A stretch of DNA of 64,000 nucleotides from Bog-950 sp046329515 (GCA_046329515.1 JAXLUM010000001.1:186001-250000); one strand, 5' to 3'; positions 26,267 to 35,352 are shown, numbered from the stretch's first letter. Notes: generated from the letters alone by a model not told the origin. Made by a program: numbers and translations.

Positions 26267-27075
26267 TATATAAAGGTATTGGCCTTGTCTAAAACGCTTA
26301 TACCAAATAAAGCATAGTCATATTTTACAGGGTCGTTAGGGTCAAAGGTTTTCAGGGCATCGGTTAACTCTAACACGGTTTGCCAATTGGTTTGCTTACT
26401 TTTTATCAGCCCTAATTTACGGGCTATACGGTCTACATGCACATCTAAAGGTATAAGCAGTTCCGCAGGTTTAATTTTTTTCCAAATGCCAAAGTCCACC
26501 CCGTATTTGTCCTTACGCACCATCCAGCGCAGGTACATGTTTAAGCGTTTGCAGGTTGATTTTTTAGCGGGGGAGGAAACATGCTTTTTCGTTCGGTGGG
26601 GAGCATCTTCCAGACTAAAGAACAATTCATTGAAACCAATAAGCGCTTGCTCAAAGGGGTGTATAGTTTTGCTTTTTGGCGTCTTGGGAAAGAAGGCATC
26701 CTCTAAAGAAGAATGTTGGGAATAAAACCACCTGAGAAATTCGATAAAGTAAAGTGTATCGGTAGCGTTGAATGTGCGGTGCTTAAATTGCAGAAAGGCT
26801 TTAAGGTCGGTTTCCTTATGGTTTACCACAAAATCATGCGGGGCGTTATCCATCCATTGCATTAAGCGGGTAGCATTGGCAATAATAGTTTTGCGTTGGC
26901 CCCAGGCCAGGGTAGCCGCAAAAAGCCCTGCAATTTCAATATCCTGTTTTTTAGTAAAACGGTGTGGTATACTAACAGGGTCGTTTTCAATAAAGGCAGC
27001 TTGATTGTACTCCTTATATTTTCGCTCCAGCAGTTCGTAAATCTTCTCGCGTTGGGGCGTGCGCCTCTCCTTCAT
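26266..27075 (-). CDS. TIGR02757/DUF2400 family protein
   Basis: A 269-residue helical, cytoplasmic protein of the TIGR02757 family (DUF2400), function unknown. Family-like stretches are DPVSIPHRFTKKQDIEIAGL, FAATLAWGQRKTIIANATRLM, FKHRTFNATDTLYFIEFLRW, KRLNMYLRWMVRKDKYGVDFGIWK and LLIPLDVHVDRIARKLGL; the last resembles the metal/DNA-contacting part of HhH-GPD glycosylase-like proteins, so a nucleic-acid role is possible but unproven. I use the ATG at 27075 because the upstream codons (MYFYC) look like random addition. The next gene overlaps by one base. Confidence 0.88.
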   Translation of the reverse strand: MKERRTPQREKIYELLERKYKEYNQAAFIENDPVSIPHRFTKKQDIEIAGLFAATLAWGQRKTIIANATRLMQWMDNAPHDFVVNHKETDLKAFLQFKHRTFNATDTLYFIEFLRWFYSQHSSLEDAFFPKTPKSKTIHPFEQALIGFNELFFSLEDAPHRTKKHVSSPAKKSTCKRLNMYLRWMVRKDKYGVDFGIWKKIKPAELLIPLDVHVDRIARKLGLIKSKQTNWQTVLELTDALKTFDPNDPVKYDYALFGISVLDKANTFI

Positions 27076-27102
27076 GCAGTAAAAATACAACTAGTTAGGC
27101 TA

Positions 27103-27849
27103 TCAGTTTACAGGGGTATCGCTGCTTTCCTTTGGGGCGCTTATGGGGTCAAGCCTGGTTTGAAAACGAAAAACCGAATCGGCCTGCAGTTCTTCTATGC
27201 TTCGTTTTGATATGCGCAGGCCCATTAATAAAACGCCAATAGTAAATATGCCAAGGGCCGGATAAAGGTTTTGCAGGATAAAGAAATCATAAGCGCCATG
27301 CATAAAAGCCGCATAGAACAAGGCCATAAAAAGGTATTGTGCTTTTTTGGAAGGGTCGAACTTCGCCTTCCCCACGTAATAGCCCATTATAACCCCAAAG
27401 GCATAATGCGCAGGCACGGCGGTAAACATGCGAAGAATGGCAACAGACAAACCCTGCCCATCGGACGTAAGAACGTACAACACATTTTCAACCGTAGCAA
27501 ACCCTAGGCTAACGAAAACAGAGTAGACAATACCATCGAAAGGTTCGTTAAAGTCCTTTAAACGGTAAGCATGCAGGCGCAGCATTAAAAATTTGCAAAC
27601 TTCTTCAATAAGCGCCACCCCAAAGAAGGCAGAAATGGCAAAGTTACCAAGGCCTAAAAACTCAAAATCGAGCGGTTTTTTAAGTAAAAGTTCAATAATT
27701 CCGGCAGGAATTATGCTAATACATCCTAACAGAAAGGCTACAAATAATATGCGCTTAGGTTCACGTTCATACTTATCCTTACCATATATAATAAGCATAA
27801 GATAAACCGAGGGGGCAAAAGCCAGTCCTAAAAGCATAGGGATACCCAT
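27103..27849 (-). CDS. PrsW family intramembrane metalloprotease
   Basis: A 248-residue integral membrane protein with about 7-8 helices. The PrsW/CAAX-like signature is visible: FGVALIEEVCKFLMLRL (Glu-Glu with the fifth residue Lys), GFATVENVLYVL with a conserved Glu, AVPAHYAFGVIMGYYVG and FMHGAYDFFI with conserved His and Asp. These residues ligate a metal in the ABI/PrsW superfamily. In Bacillus, PrsW cuts an anti-sigma factor; the substrate here is unknown. No anti-sigma gene lies next to it. It precedes TIGR02757 on the same strand by 27 bases. Confidence 0.9.
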   Translation of the reverse strand: MGIPMLLGLAFAPSVYLMLIIYGKDKYEREPKRILFVAFLLGCISIIPAGIIELLLKKPLDFEFLGLGNFAISAFFGVALIEEVCKFLMLRLHAYRLKDFNEPFDGIVYSVFVSLGFATVENVLYVLTSDGQGLSVAILRMFTAVPAHYAFGVIMGYYVGKAKFDPSKKAQYLFMALFYAAFMHGAYDFFILQNLYPALGIFTIGVLLMGLRISKRSIEELQADSVFRFQTRLDPISAPKESSDTPVN

Positions 27850-27898
27850 GCGGACGAAAGTATGTTATCCGGTTTTAATTTTGTAACACAAAAATGAG

Positions 27899-27928
27899 TT
27901 GACAAAGTTGAGAACTTGCTTATTTTTA
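27899..27928 (+). promoter_or_regulatory. Candidate promoter of the TPR-like secreted protein gene
   Basis: TTGACA at 27899-27904 and TATTTTTA at 27921-27928 are 19 bases apart counted from the TTG, matching Bacteroidota TTG/TAnnTTTG spacing. They lie 25 bases before the preferred ATG at 27953. This also argues that the TTG at 27899 is promoter and not a start codon. Confidence 0.4.
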
Positions 27929-27952
27929 GCCTCGAACGCACGAAACAAGATT

Positions 27953-29299
27953 ATGGTTACATCAACATTAAGGAAGCTGGTAGCAGTAACCCTGCTTGGG
28001 GTACTGGTAAGCACATGCGCTTATGCGCAGAATAAGGATATTGATAAGGGTAAAGACTACCTGAAAAAAGCGATGGAGCAAACGGATGCCGCCAAGCGAC
28101 AAGACCTGATAAATAAGGCTACAGAAAGCTTTACCAAAGGTGGAATGAAGCGCGAGATGTATGCATTGGTTGGCGATGCCTTTTTAGAGAAGAAAGATTA
28201 CACCAATGCCAGCAGCAACTACGCCCGTTGCGATAAGCCCGAAAAGAAAGAGGGCATGAAAAAAATTGCTGAAGCTTACGTAGAAGACGCATTTACCGGC
28301 GAAGAAAAGAACCAGGCCAAGAACCTGAAGAAGGCTATGGATTTTTATGCTAAAGGCGATGCCACCAAAGAAGGCGCCCGCGCTATTGGCGACCGTTTTT
28401 ACGAGCAGGGTATGGCCAGCTACGGCAAAGCGCTTGACTACTATATAACAGGCGAAGCCAGCGTTAAAATTGAAGCTATTGCCAAAGAATATTTTGAGAA
28501 GGGTGGAGATGACCAGGCCAAGGCTGCTGAAGTTTATTTGAAAATGAAAACCAAAGAAGGCTACAAAAAAGGCGGTGATATTTACTATGACCGTAAGGAA
28601 TTTCAAAAGGCGATTGATGCTTACCTTGCCGGCGGTGTGAGTGAAGGTATACAGAAGTATGCCGACTACCTTTATAACGAGAACCGTTATGAAGAAGCTG
28701 ACAACCTGATTTTGAAACTGGCTGACGCTTTGAGCGACCAGAAGAATGATGATGGCCTTGAGGCTTTAGCAAAGAGCGTAATGGACAAAGGAAGCTTTGC
28801 CCTTGCTGCAAAAATTTATGACAAGAGCGGCAACATGAACATGGGTGATAAGTGCCGTGCTTATGATGCGCTGATTGGTTTCCGTTTGGAAGAAGCAAAG
28901 GGCCTGTTTACAAACATAGGCGACAATGCTTCAGCTAAAATGATTACCGACAACGAGAAGAACCTTAACCCGCTGAAGGATATTGCTGATAATATGGAAG
29001 ACCTGATGAAGAATGCGCCTTTTGTAACACTTATTGTTGACAGCGTTACAGGCAAGAGCTACCCTTCACCCTCTGACCAAAAAATGCAGGAAGATTACTA
29101 CAAGAGCATAAAGGACCAGATTATTAAAAACGTAAACGACATTTCAGCCAACTTTGCGAAGTTGACCAACCCTGAACTGAAGCGTTATGTAAAAACACGT
29201 TTCCTGAAATATGGTGCGGTGCGCAACATACTGGATAAAGAAACACTTGCCGTTAAAAAGCAAAAGCAGGATATAAAGGTTAAGGATATAGTGCTTTAA
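27953..29299 (+). CDS. Exported TPR-like repeat protein
   Basis: A 448-residue exported helical protein. Signal peptide at residues 1-25 (MVTSTLRKLVAVTLLGVLV, ending AYAQ). The body is a chain of degenerate tetratricopeptide-like units of 30-35 residues, each with a Y(A)xGDATKEGA or YLxGGVSEGIQKYADYLY pattern. Repeats of the type EGARAIGDRFYEQG, KIEAIAKEYFEKGG and EGYKKGGDIYYDRKEF can be counted. The C-terminal 100 residues (about 350-448) are a different domain with YPSPSDQKMQEDYYKSIKDQ. The start is the ATG at 27953, since residues before it would displace the signal peptide. Function unknown. A strong terminator follows. Confidence 0.82.
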   Translation: MVTSTLRKLVAVTLLGVLVSTCAYAQNKDIDKGKDYLKKAMEQTDAAKRQDLINKATESFTKGGMKREMYALVGDAFLEKKDYTNASSNYARCDKPEKKEGMKKIAEAYVEDAFTGEEKNQAKNLKKAMDFYAKGDATKEGARAIGDRFYEQGMASYGKALDYYITGEASVKIEAIAKEYFEKGGDDQAKAAEVYLKMKTKEGYKKGGDIYYDRKEFQKAIDAYLAGGVSEGIQKYADYLYNENRYEEADNLILKLADALSDQKNDDGLEALAKSVMDKGSFALAAKIYDKSGNMNMGDKCRAYDALIGFRLEEAKGLFTNIGDNASAKMITDNEKNLNPLKDIADNMEDLMKNAPFVTLIVDSVTGKSYPSPSDQKMQEDYYKSIKDQIIKNVNDISANFAKLTNPELKRYVKTRFLKYGAVRNILDKETLAVKKQKQDIKVKDIVL

Positions 29300-29320
29300 T
29301 AAGCGCTTAACTAAAAAGAA

Positions 29321-29348
29321 AAACCCGGGCTGTTCGTCCGGGTTTTTT
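29321..29348 (+). terminator. Rho-independent terminator
   Basis: An 8-base-pair GC-rich stem (29321-29328 with 29338-29345) followed by a run of T. It ends the TPR-like gene and may also serve the convergent cystathionine gamma-synthase gene. Confidence 0.85.
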
Positions 29349-29366
29349 GTTTTACGGAAGAAGCGT

Positions 29367-30506
29367 TTAGCTCAATGCCTGTTTTAAATCTTCCAACAGG
29401 TCTTCTATATCTTCTACACCAACACTAAGGCGTAACAGGTTGTCGGTAACCCCCGCTTTATCGCGCTCGGTTTTAGGAACTGATGCATGAGTCATAGTAG
29501 CCGGGTGGTTAACCAGCGATTCTACGCCACCTAAAGATTCAGCTAAAGCAAAAACATTAAAGGAGGAAGCAATGCGGAATGTTTCTTCAATGCTGGCATC
29601 TTTCAACGTAAACGAAATCATGCCGCCGAAATCACTCATTTGTTTTTTAGCTACCTCATGATTTGGGTGATCTGTAAAGCCGGGCCAGTAAATTTTGTCA
29701 ACCTTAGGATGCGGCTTTAGAAACTCCGCTACCTTACGGCCATTAAAGCAATGGCGCTCCATGCGCAGGTGCAGTGTTTTAATACCACGCAATACCAGGA
29801 ATGAATCCATAGGCCCCGGTGTTGCCCCACAACTGTTATGAATAAAGGCTAACTGCTCGTAAAGCTTATCATCATTTACAACCAGTGCGCCCATCACCAC
29901 ATCGCTGTGGCCACCCAGGTATTTGGTAACGCTGTGCATTACAATATCTGCCCCGTACTTAAATGGGTTTTGCAGGTAAGGTGAGGCAAAGGTGTTGTCC
30001 ACCGCAAACAGAATATTGTTGGCCCTGGCAATTTTTGAAACTGCTTCAAGGTCTACAATCTGCATGGTTGGGTTGGTGGGCGTTTCTACCCAAATAAGTT
30101 TGGTATTAGCGTTAACGTATTGCTGAATGTTTGACGCCTTGTGCATGTTAACGAAGTGAAACTTTATGCCATAGTTGGCAAACACACGGGTAAACATGCG
30201 GTAGCTACCACCATAAAGGTCATCGCCGGTAATAACTTCATCGCCGGGGCGTAACAGTTTAATAACTGCATCCATTGAGCCCATGCCGCTGCTGAAACAA
30301 AGGGCATGCTTGCCGTCTTCAAGGGCAGCTATGTTTTTCTCCAATGCCATGCGTGTAGGGTTTTTACCGCGCGCATACGCAAAGCCCTTGTTTTTACCCG
30401 GGGCTTCCTGTACATACGTTGAGGTTTGAAATATAGGGGTCATAATAGCCCCTGTTGATGGGTCCGGTTCCAGGCCGGCATGTATAGCTTTTGTTCCGAA
30501 TTTCAT
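29367..30506 (-). CDS. Cystathionine gamma-synthase/lyase (PLP, trans-sulfuration)
   Basis: A 379-residue PLP enzyme of the Cys/Met metabolism family. PLP Lys195 sits in HSVTKYLGGHSDVVMG. Other family signatures are FSSGMGSMDAVIKLL, ITGDDLYGGSYR, ETPTNPTMQIVDL, VDNTFASPYLQNP, and in the C-terminus FALAESLGGVESLVNHPATMTHA. Expected reaction is cystathionine formation from O-acylhomoserine and cysteine (MetB) or its cleavage (lyase); sequence alone does not separate them. Start is the ATG at 30506, which gives the family-typical start FGTKAIHAG; an ORF extension upstream to 30545 is spurious. Divergent from the phosphatase gene. Confidence 0.92.
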   Translation of the reverse strand: MKFGTKAIHAGLEPDPSTGAIMTPIFQTSTYVQEAPGKNKGFAYARGKNPTRMALEKNIAALEDGKHALCFSSGMGSMDAVIKLLRPGDEVITGDDLYGGSYRMFTRVFANYGIKFHFVNMHKASNIQQYVNANTKLIWVETPTNPTMQIVDLEAVSKIARANNILFAVDNTFASPYLQNPFKYGADIVMHSVTKYLGGHSDVVMGALVVNDDKLYEQLAFIHNSCGATPGPMDSFLVLRGIKTLHLRMERHCFNGRKVAEFLKPHPKVDKIYWPGFTDHPNHEVAKKQMSDFGGMISFTLKDASIEETFRIASSFNVFALAESLGGVESLVNHPATMTHASVPKTERDKAGVTDNLLRLSVGVEDIEDLLEDLKQALS

Positions 30507-30584
30507 TTTAACGAATTGTTTGCCAAAAATAGAAATTGAAAACACTTACTTAGTGGTCTTATTCCAAACCAGCGAAATTGTAAG

Positions 30585-32456
30585 ATGAGGATAATTGTAC
30601 TATTGGCAGCTTGCTGCACCCTGTTTTTATTTACCCAGGCCCAGCAATACCGCAGTGGTGGCCGCTCCGCGCTTGACCCTGCTTTGTATCCTTTTTATCA
30701 TGGTGTTGCTTCCGGCGACCCCTTGACGGATAGAGTTATACTTTGGACACGCATAACCCTTGACCCCGCACAGGACCCCGTAAGTGTAGATTGGCAAATA
30801 GCTACAGATGTAAACTTTGCCAATGTGGTTAGCAGCGGCAATACCAGTACCGATAGCACTAAAGATTACACTATTAAAGTAGATGCAACAGGCTTACAGG
30901 CAAACAGCTGGTATTACTACCGTTTTAAATACGATACCTTTTATTCGGTAACCGGCAGAACTAAAACTTTACCGATAGGGCCCTTAAATAACATACGGTT
31001 TGCAGTGGCCAGTTGCCAGGATTATCAGAACGGCTTTTATAATGCGCACCGCCATATGAGCCAGCGCAACGATATTGATGCTGTGCTTTTTCTTGGTGAC
31101 TATACGTATGAAGATGGTGCCGATAGCGTAATTGCAGGCCGTGTGCATGAGCCGGACCATAAAACCGTTCAGCTAATAGATTACCGTATCAGGCAATCGC
31201 TTTACCACCTTGACCCTGATTTACAGGAATGCCACAGACAGTATCCTTGGATTACTGTTTGGGATGACCATGAAACAGCGAACAACTCCTACACTACCGG
31301 TGCAAAGAACCACAACACAGGAACGGATGGCCCCTGGTACGACCGCAAGGTAAATGGCGTGGAGGCTTATGAAGAATGGATGCCTATACGCATGCCTGAC
31401 CCTAATGACACATTTAAAATTTTCAGGCGCTTTACGTTTGGCGACCTTGTGGACCTGAATATGATTGATACCCGTTTGTATGACCGCAGCAAACAGGCGG
31501 GTACGGTAATTTCCATTTACGACTCTTTACTAAATGATACCAACAGAACCATGATGGGCCCGGTTCAATTTAGCTGGTTAGAGGACAACTTAAGCGGCAG
31601 CACAGCCAAGTGGCAGGTAATAGGCCAGCAGGTAATGATGGCCCCACTAGTTATACCTGCAGGAATTTTTGGTGACCCAAGCATTGCCAATGGCGACCAA
31701 TGGGATGGTTACCCCTATGAGCGGCAGCGCTTTTATGATTTTGTAATGAACAACAATATAAGCAATGTGGTTGTGCTAACGGGTGATATACATACCAACT
31801 GGGCTAATGATTTGCCTTTGCCCAATTACGATAGCTTAACGCATCAAAACTCAGTGGGGGTTGAGTTTGTGGTTGGCAGTATTACGAGCGGCAATGAATT
31901 ACCACCGTTGATTACCGCACCCGTAATAAGTTCAATTGCCAAGCATGTGCGTTATGTTGATTTAGTGCAACACGGTTATTACGTAATGGATGTAACCCCA
32001 AGCCGCACACAAACCGATTATGTGTATGTAAGCACTATTACCAGCCAAAGCTATACTGTTAGCACGGGGCCAAGTTGGTGTGTAAATGATGGGGAGCGAA
32101 GCTTACATTACTGTAATACACCATCTACACCACTTAATACCTATCCGCCATTGGCACCCGCCAAGTTCGAAACCGGTATAAGTAAGCTACAGGATAACAT
32201 TACTACTATAAGTATACAGCCCAACCCATTTATGGAGGAAGTAGTGTTACAATACAACACTTTTAAGCCTGAAGAAATATGGATGGAAGTGCGCAACAGC
32301 GATGGTAAATTGATGCTCGCTCAAAACTTAGGGTTGAGTAATACCGGCACTAACTACGCAACCTTTAATGGCGGGCAGTTTGCCGCCGGCTTTTACGTAG
32401 TGCAACTAAAAGGCAAAAGCGGTGCTTTAGGCAGGGCTATTATAAAAGTGCGGTAA
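30585..32456 (+). CDS. T9SS-exported PhoD-type alkaline phosphatase
   Basis: A 623-residue PhoD-family metallophosphoesterase made for secretion. A signal peptide (residues 1-19, ending TQAQ) and a PhoD N-terminal domain (about 35-130, YHGVASGDPLTDRVILWTRI) precede the catalytic domain with metal-ligand motifs AVASCQDY, LFLGDYTYEDG, VWDDHETANNSY and VLTGDIHTNW. A C-terminal T9SS sorting domain is visible (QPNPFMEEVVLQYN, then VRNSDGKLM, then AAGFYVVQLKGK). The reaction is phosphomono/diester hydrolysis, using Ca/Fe in known PhoD. Export to the cell surface would let it recover phosphate from organic phosphorus. Only 49 bases before the next GH31 gene's ATG, so possibly one unit. I see no Pho-box. 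Confidence 0.92.
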   Translation: MRIIVLLAACCTLFLFTQAQQYRSGGRSALDPALYPFYHGVASGDPLTDRVILWTRITLDPAQDPVSVDWQIATDVNFANVVSSGNTSTDSTKDYTIKVDATGLQANSWYYYRFKYDTFYSVTGRTKTLPIGPLNNIRFAVASCQDYQNGFYNAHRHMSQRNDIDAVLFLGDYTYEDGADSVIAGRVHEPDHKTVQLIDYRIRQSLYHLDPDLQECHRQYPWITVWDDHETANNSYTTGAKNHNTGTDGPWYDRKVNGVEAYEEWMPIRMPDPNDTFKIFRRFTFGDLVDLNMIDTRLYDRSKQAGTVISIYDSLLNDTNRTMMGPVQFSWLEDNLSGSTAKWQVIGQQVMMAPLVIPAGIFGDPSIANGDQWDGYPYERQRFYDFVMNNNISNVVVLTGDIHTNWANDLPLPNYDSLTHQNSVGVEFVVGSITSGNELPPLITAPVISSIAKHVRYVDLVQHGYYVMDVTPSRTQTDYVYVSTITSQSYTVSTGPSWCVNDGERSLHYCNTPSTPLNTYPPLAPAKFETGISKLQDNITTISIQPNPFMEEVVLQYNTFKPEEIWMEVRNSDGKLMLAQNLGLSNTGTNYATFNGGQFAAGFYVVQLKGKSGALGRAIIKVR

Positions 32457-32505
32457 ACTGTTGCATGTAAATTCAGGGGTTTTATCTTTAGGTAAAATTC
32501 CATCT

Positions 32506-33897
32506 ATGAAAAAAGTCCTGTTACTGGCTTTTTTGGCTGCGCCCCTGTTTATATTCTTCAACTCCTGCAAAAAGGATAAGAATAACTGTACCACCTGCAA
32601 TAGTGGCGATACTACCTACGTGCAAACTACCTTATGGCCCAAGTGGGTGTTTCAGCATTGGGTATGGGAAGACGAAGGTACTACCAGCAGTGCGCGCGCT
32701 TTGGTAGATGATTACCTGGCTCATGGAATTCCTGTGGATGCCATAATAATTGACAGCCCCTGGGAAACGGAATACAATACAATGGAGTGGGACAATACAC
32801 TTTACCCTGATGCGCAGGGAATGATTGATTACTTCCATAGCAAGAATATAAAGGTGCTGGTTTGGGTTACCGGGGTGGTTGATACTAACGTGCATCCTTT
32901 ATACGATTACGGTAAGAGTCACAATTACTTTATGAAGAGCAATGCCGGCGATACTGACCCTAAAATTGTAAGTTGGTGGAAAGGGAAAGGCGCGCTGATT
33001 GATTTTTACAATCCTGATGCGGTTGCCTGGTGGAAGGGCCTGATGGATAATGTGCTGAACATGGGCGTTGATGGCTGGAAGTGTGACGGAACGGATTTCT
33101 ATGCCTTCCCTACAGCTTATTCGCCCGGTGCAGGGGCAACAGTGCAGCGATTAGATTACTCACACAAGTACTACCAGTTGTATCATGACTATACCAGGGA
33201 AAAGCGTGGTAACGGTACCGCTATTATGGGCCGCCCGGTTGATAATTATAACCTTGGCGATTTTGGCGGCGATGTAGCTGCTTTTATGCCAAAAGAAATT
33301 GGCTGGAGCTGTTGGGTGGGTGACCAGGATGCTGATTACAATGGTATGAAGGCTGCCTTAAATAATATGTATTGGAGCGCTGATTACGGATACATGAGCT
33401 TTGGTTCTGATATAGGTGGTTACCGTGAAGACGGTTCTTCATTAGGCAGAACTAAGGATGTGTTTATTCGTTGGGCGCAGTTGGGCACTTTTTGTCCGCT
33501 GATGGAGAACGGCGGTGGAGGAGAACACAGGCCATGGATGTTTGATGACGAAACCAATACCATTTATAAGAACCTGGTTACCATGCGCGAAAAGTATTTG
33601 ACCGGTTATTTGCTCGAAGCTTCGAAGACGGCTTATACAAACCACACCCCTATAATGACGTTTGTAGATAAAACAGTGTATAGCTACAAACTAGGCGATG
33701 ATATTTTCGTTTCTCCTTTGTTCGATAATACCGGCAGCCTTACGGTAAATTTCCCTGCAGGAAACAATTGGGTGTACCTGTATGATAAAAGCAAGGTGTA
33801 CAACGGCGGCTCATCACAAACATTAACTTTTGCCTTGGACAAATACCCTGTGTTTTTAAAAGAGGGTGGCCACGCTGCGGATGTAATGGTGCCTTAA
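32506..33897 (+). CDS. GH31-family lipoprotein glycosidase
   Basis: A 463-residue lipoprotein with a GH31 TIM barrel. The lipobox is FFNSC (Cys21) followed by KKDKN. The likely nucleophile is Asp194 in GVDGWKCDGTDF, with the acid/base probably Asp273 in SCWVGDQDADY; earlier barrel strands are IPVDAIIIDSPWETEY and IKVLVWVTGVVDT. A late SDIGGYRED, WAQLGTFCPLMENGG and DKYPVFLKEGG match the family. It lacks the N-terminal sandwich of the larger GH31 enzyme at 2438-4738, being one of the compact types. Start is the ATG at 32506; the TTG at 32461 lacks a signal-peptide context. Substrate unknown, probably an oligosaccharide at the cell surface. Confidence 0.86.
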   Translation: MKKVLLLAFLAAPLFIFFNSCKKDKNNCTTCNSGDTTYVQTTLWPKWVFQHWVWEDEGTTSSARALVDDYLAHGIPVDAIIIDSPWETEYNTMEWDNTLYPDAQGMIDYFHSKNIKVLVWVTGVVDTNVHPLYDYGKSHNYFMKSNAGDTDPKIVSWWKGKGALIDFYNPDAVAWWKGLMDNVLNMGVDGWKCDGTDFYAFPTAYSPGAGATVQRLDYSHKYYQLYHDYTREKRGNGTAIMGRPVDNYNLGDFGGDVAAFMPKEIGWSCWVGDQDADYNGMKAALNNMYWSADYGYMSFGSDIGGYREDGSSLGRTKDVFIRWAQLGTFCPLMENGGGGEHRPWMFDDETNTIYKNLVTMREKYLTGYLLEASKTAYTNHTPIMTFVDKTVYSYKLGDDIFVSPLFDNTGSLTVNFPAGNNWVYLYDKSKVYNGGSSQTLTFALDKYPVFLKEGGHAADVMVP

Positions 33898-33913
33898 GGT
33901 ATAGAACCACCCC

Positions 33914-33969
33914 AATTCAAAATGTTTTAGCATTTTGAATTTTCCCCTCCTTAAAAAAAGGAGGGGAAA
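33914..33969. terminator. Tandem palindromes between convergent genes
   Basis: Two perfect inverted repeats stand side by side: arms 33914-33924 and 33931-33941 (11 bp), then 33941-33950 and 33960-33969 (10 bp, rich in C and G around an A-run loop). They lie between convergent GH31 and DUF1015 genes and can act as a two-way terminator. Confidence 0.7.
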
Positions 33970-34013
33970 GAAATTTTACTTGGATTGGCTGTATAAGTTC
34001 TTAACCCAGCAGA

Positions 34014-35258
34014 TTAGAAAAGATGGCTGAAGAGGCCATCGCGTAGTTTAGGTTCAAACCATGTGCTTTTTGGCGGCATAACATCTCCGCTATCGGCAAT
34101 ATCCATTAACTGCTTTAGCGAAACCGGGTAAAGAGCAAAGGCCACTTTCCAGTCGCCGCTGTCTACGCGCTTTTCCAATTCCTTTAAACCACGAATGCCG
34201 CCAATAAAATCAATGCGCTTATCGGTGCGCTGGTCAACAATGCCGAACAGCGGATTTAGTACATTCTTTTCAAGAATAGTAACATCCAGTATGCCTATAG
34301 GGTCGGTAGTAAAGGTACCTGCCTTAGAAGTAAGTGAATACCACTTGCCGTTTAAATACATGCCGAATTGGTGAATAGCTTCCGGCTTTGCAATGGACTC
34401 TGTTGCGCGCACTTCAAAATTTTCCTTCAGCTTGCTTAATAGTTCTTCTTCTGAATGGTCATTAAGGTCCTTTATAACCCGGTTGTAATCCATAATGGCC
34501 AATTGGTTATCAGGAAAGAGAACTGAAAGAAAGAAGTTGTAGTCTTCCTCTCCTGTGTGATTGGCGTTCGCCTCTTTCATTTTTAAACCAACCTTAGCGG
34601 CTGAGGCTGTGCGATGGTGGCCATCGGCTATATAGGTAAAAGGTATATCCTCATTAAATACAGCTACCAGGTGATGAATGAGTTGTTCATTATCTACCAC
34701 CCAAACCGTGTGTTGAATACTGTCCTCTGAAGTAAAATCATAAACAGGCTTGTGTTTGCCGGTGGTATAAGCCTGAACCACCATGTCAACTTTAGCATTG
34801 TGCGGATAGGTTAAGAAGATGGGGCCTACGTGCGCCTGCAGTGTTTCCATGTGGTGGATGCGGTCCTGCTCTTTTTCGGGGCGGGTAAACTCGTGTTTCT
34901 TAATCACGTCATTAAAGTAATCTTCAACCGATGAGCAACACACAAGGCCGGTTTGTTTGCGGCCATTCATTATTTGCTGGTAGATATATAGATACGGGGC
35001 ATTATCCTGCACTAACACTCCTTCTTTAATAAAGCGGTTAAAGTTTTCTCTGGCTTTATTGTACACTTCGTCTGAATGCTCGTCTATGCTTTCCAGTAAA
35101 TCAATTTCAGCACGGCTTACATGTAAAAAGGAATTCGGTTTGCCCTTGGCCATTTCGCGGGCTTCTTTGCTATTCATTACGTCGTAAGGTAGTGAGGCAA
35201 CTTCCTGCGCTAATTCAACTTTGGGGCGAACGGCTTTAAAAGGTTTTATTATGGACAT
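34014..35258 (-). CDS. DUF1015 domain-containing protein
   Basis: A 414-residue cytosolic protein of the DUF1015 family. Recognisable segments are IIKPFKAVRPKVELAQEVASLPYDVM at the start, FLHVSRAEIDL, YLYIYQQ, FTRPEKEQDRIHHMETLQAHVGPIFLTY, FTYIADGHHRTASAAKVG and LDVTILEKNVLNPLFGI. The His-rich DGHHRTASA loop is conserved in the family. In many Bacteroidota it is next to serine-biosynthesis genes, but none is here, so no function is inferred. The next gene, hemW, lies upstream on the same strand. Confidence 0.9.
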   Translation of the reverse strand: MSIIKPFKAVRPKVELAQEVASLPYDVMNSKEAREMAKGKPNSFLHVSRAEIDLLESIDEHSDEVYNKARENFNRFIKEGVLVQDNAPYLYIYQQIMNGRKQTGLVCCSSVEDYFNDVIKKHEFTRPEKEQDRIHHMETLQAHVGPIFLTYPHNAKVDMVVQAYTTGKHKPVYDFTSEDSIQHTVWVVDNEQLIHHLVAVFNEDIPFTYIADGHHRTASAAKVGLKMKEANANHTGEEDYNFFLSVLFPDNQLAIMDYNRVIKDLNDHSEEELLSKLKENFEVRATESIAKPEAIHQFGMYLNGKWYSLTSKAGTFTTDPIGILDVTILEKNVLNPLFGIVDQRTDKRIDFIGGIRGLKELEKRVDSGDWKVAFALYPVSLKQLMDIADSGDVMPPKSTWFEPKLRDGLFSHLF

Positions 35259-35352
35259 ATACTGCTATTAGAAAAGTGAAATTAAAAAAGAAGCGCAATG
35301 CCACAGCGTGATGAGTTTAGAGTGATGGCTGCGGGATGGTAAACAAGCCCGT

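Noticed and set aside
28184..28898. Two overlapping minus-strand frames of 140 codons each
   Set aside because: They lie inside the TPR-like gene on the other strand, have low-complexity composition (Phe/His-rich) and no family match; they are shadows.
32461..32505. TTG start for the GH31 lipoprotein at 32461
   Set aside because: The lipoprotein signal begins at the ATG 32506.
2438..33897. Polysaccharide utilisation locus linking the two GH31 genes
   Set aside because: No SusC/SusD pair or sugar regulator lies near either GH31 gene, and the genes are 28 kb apart.
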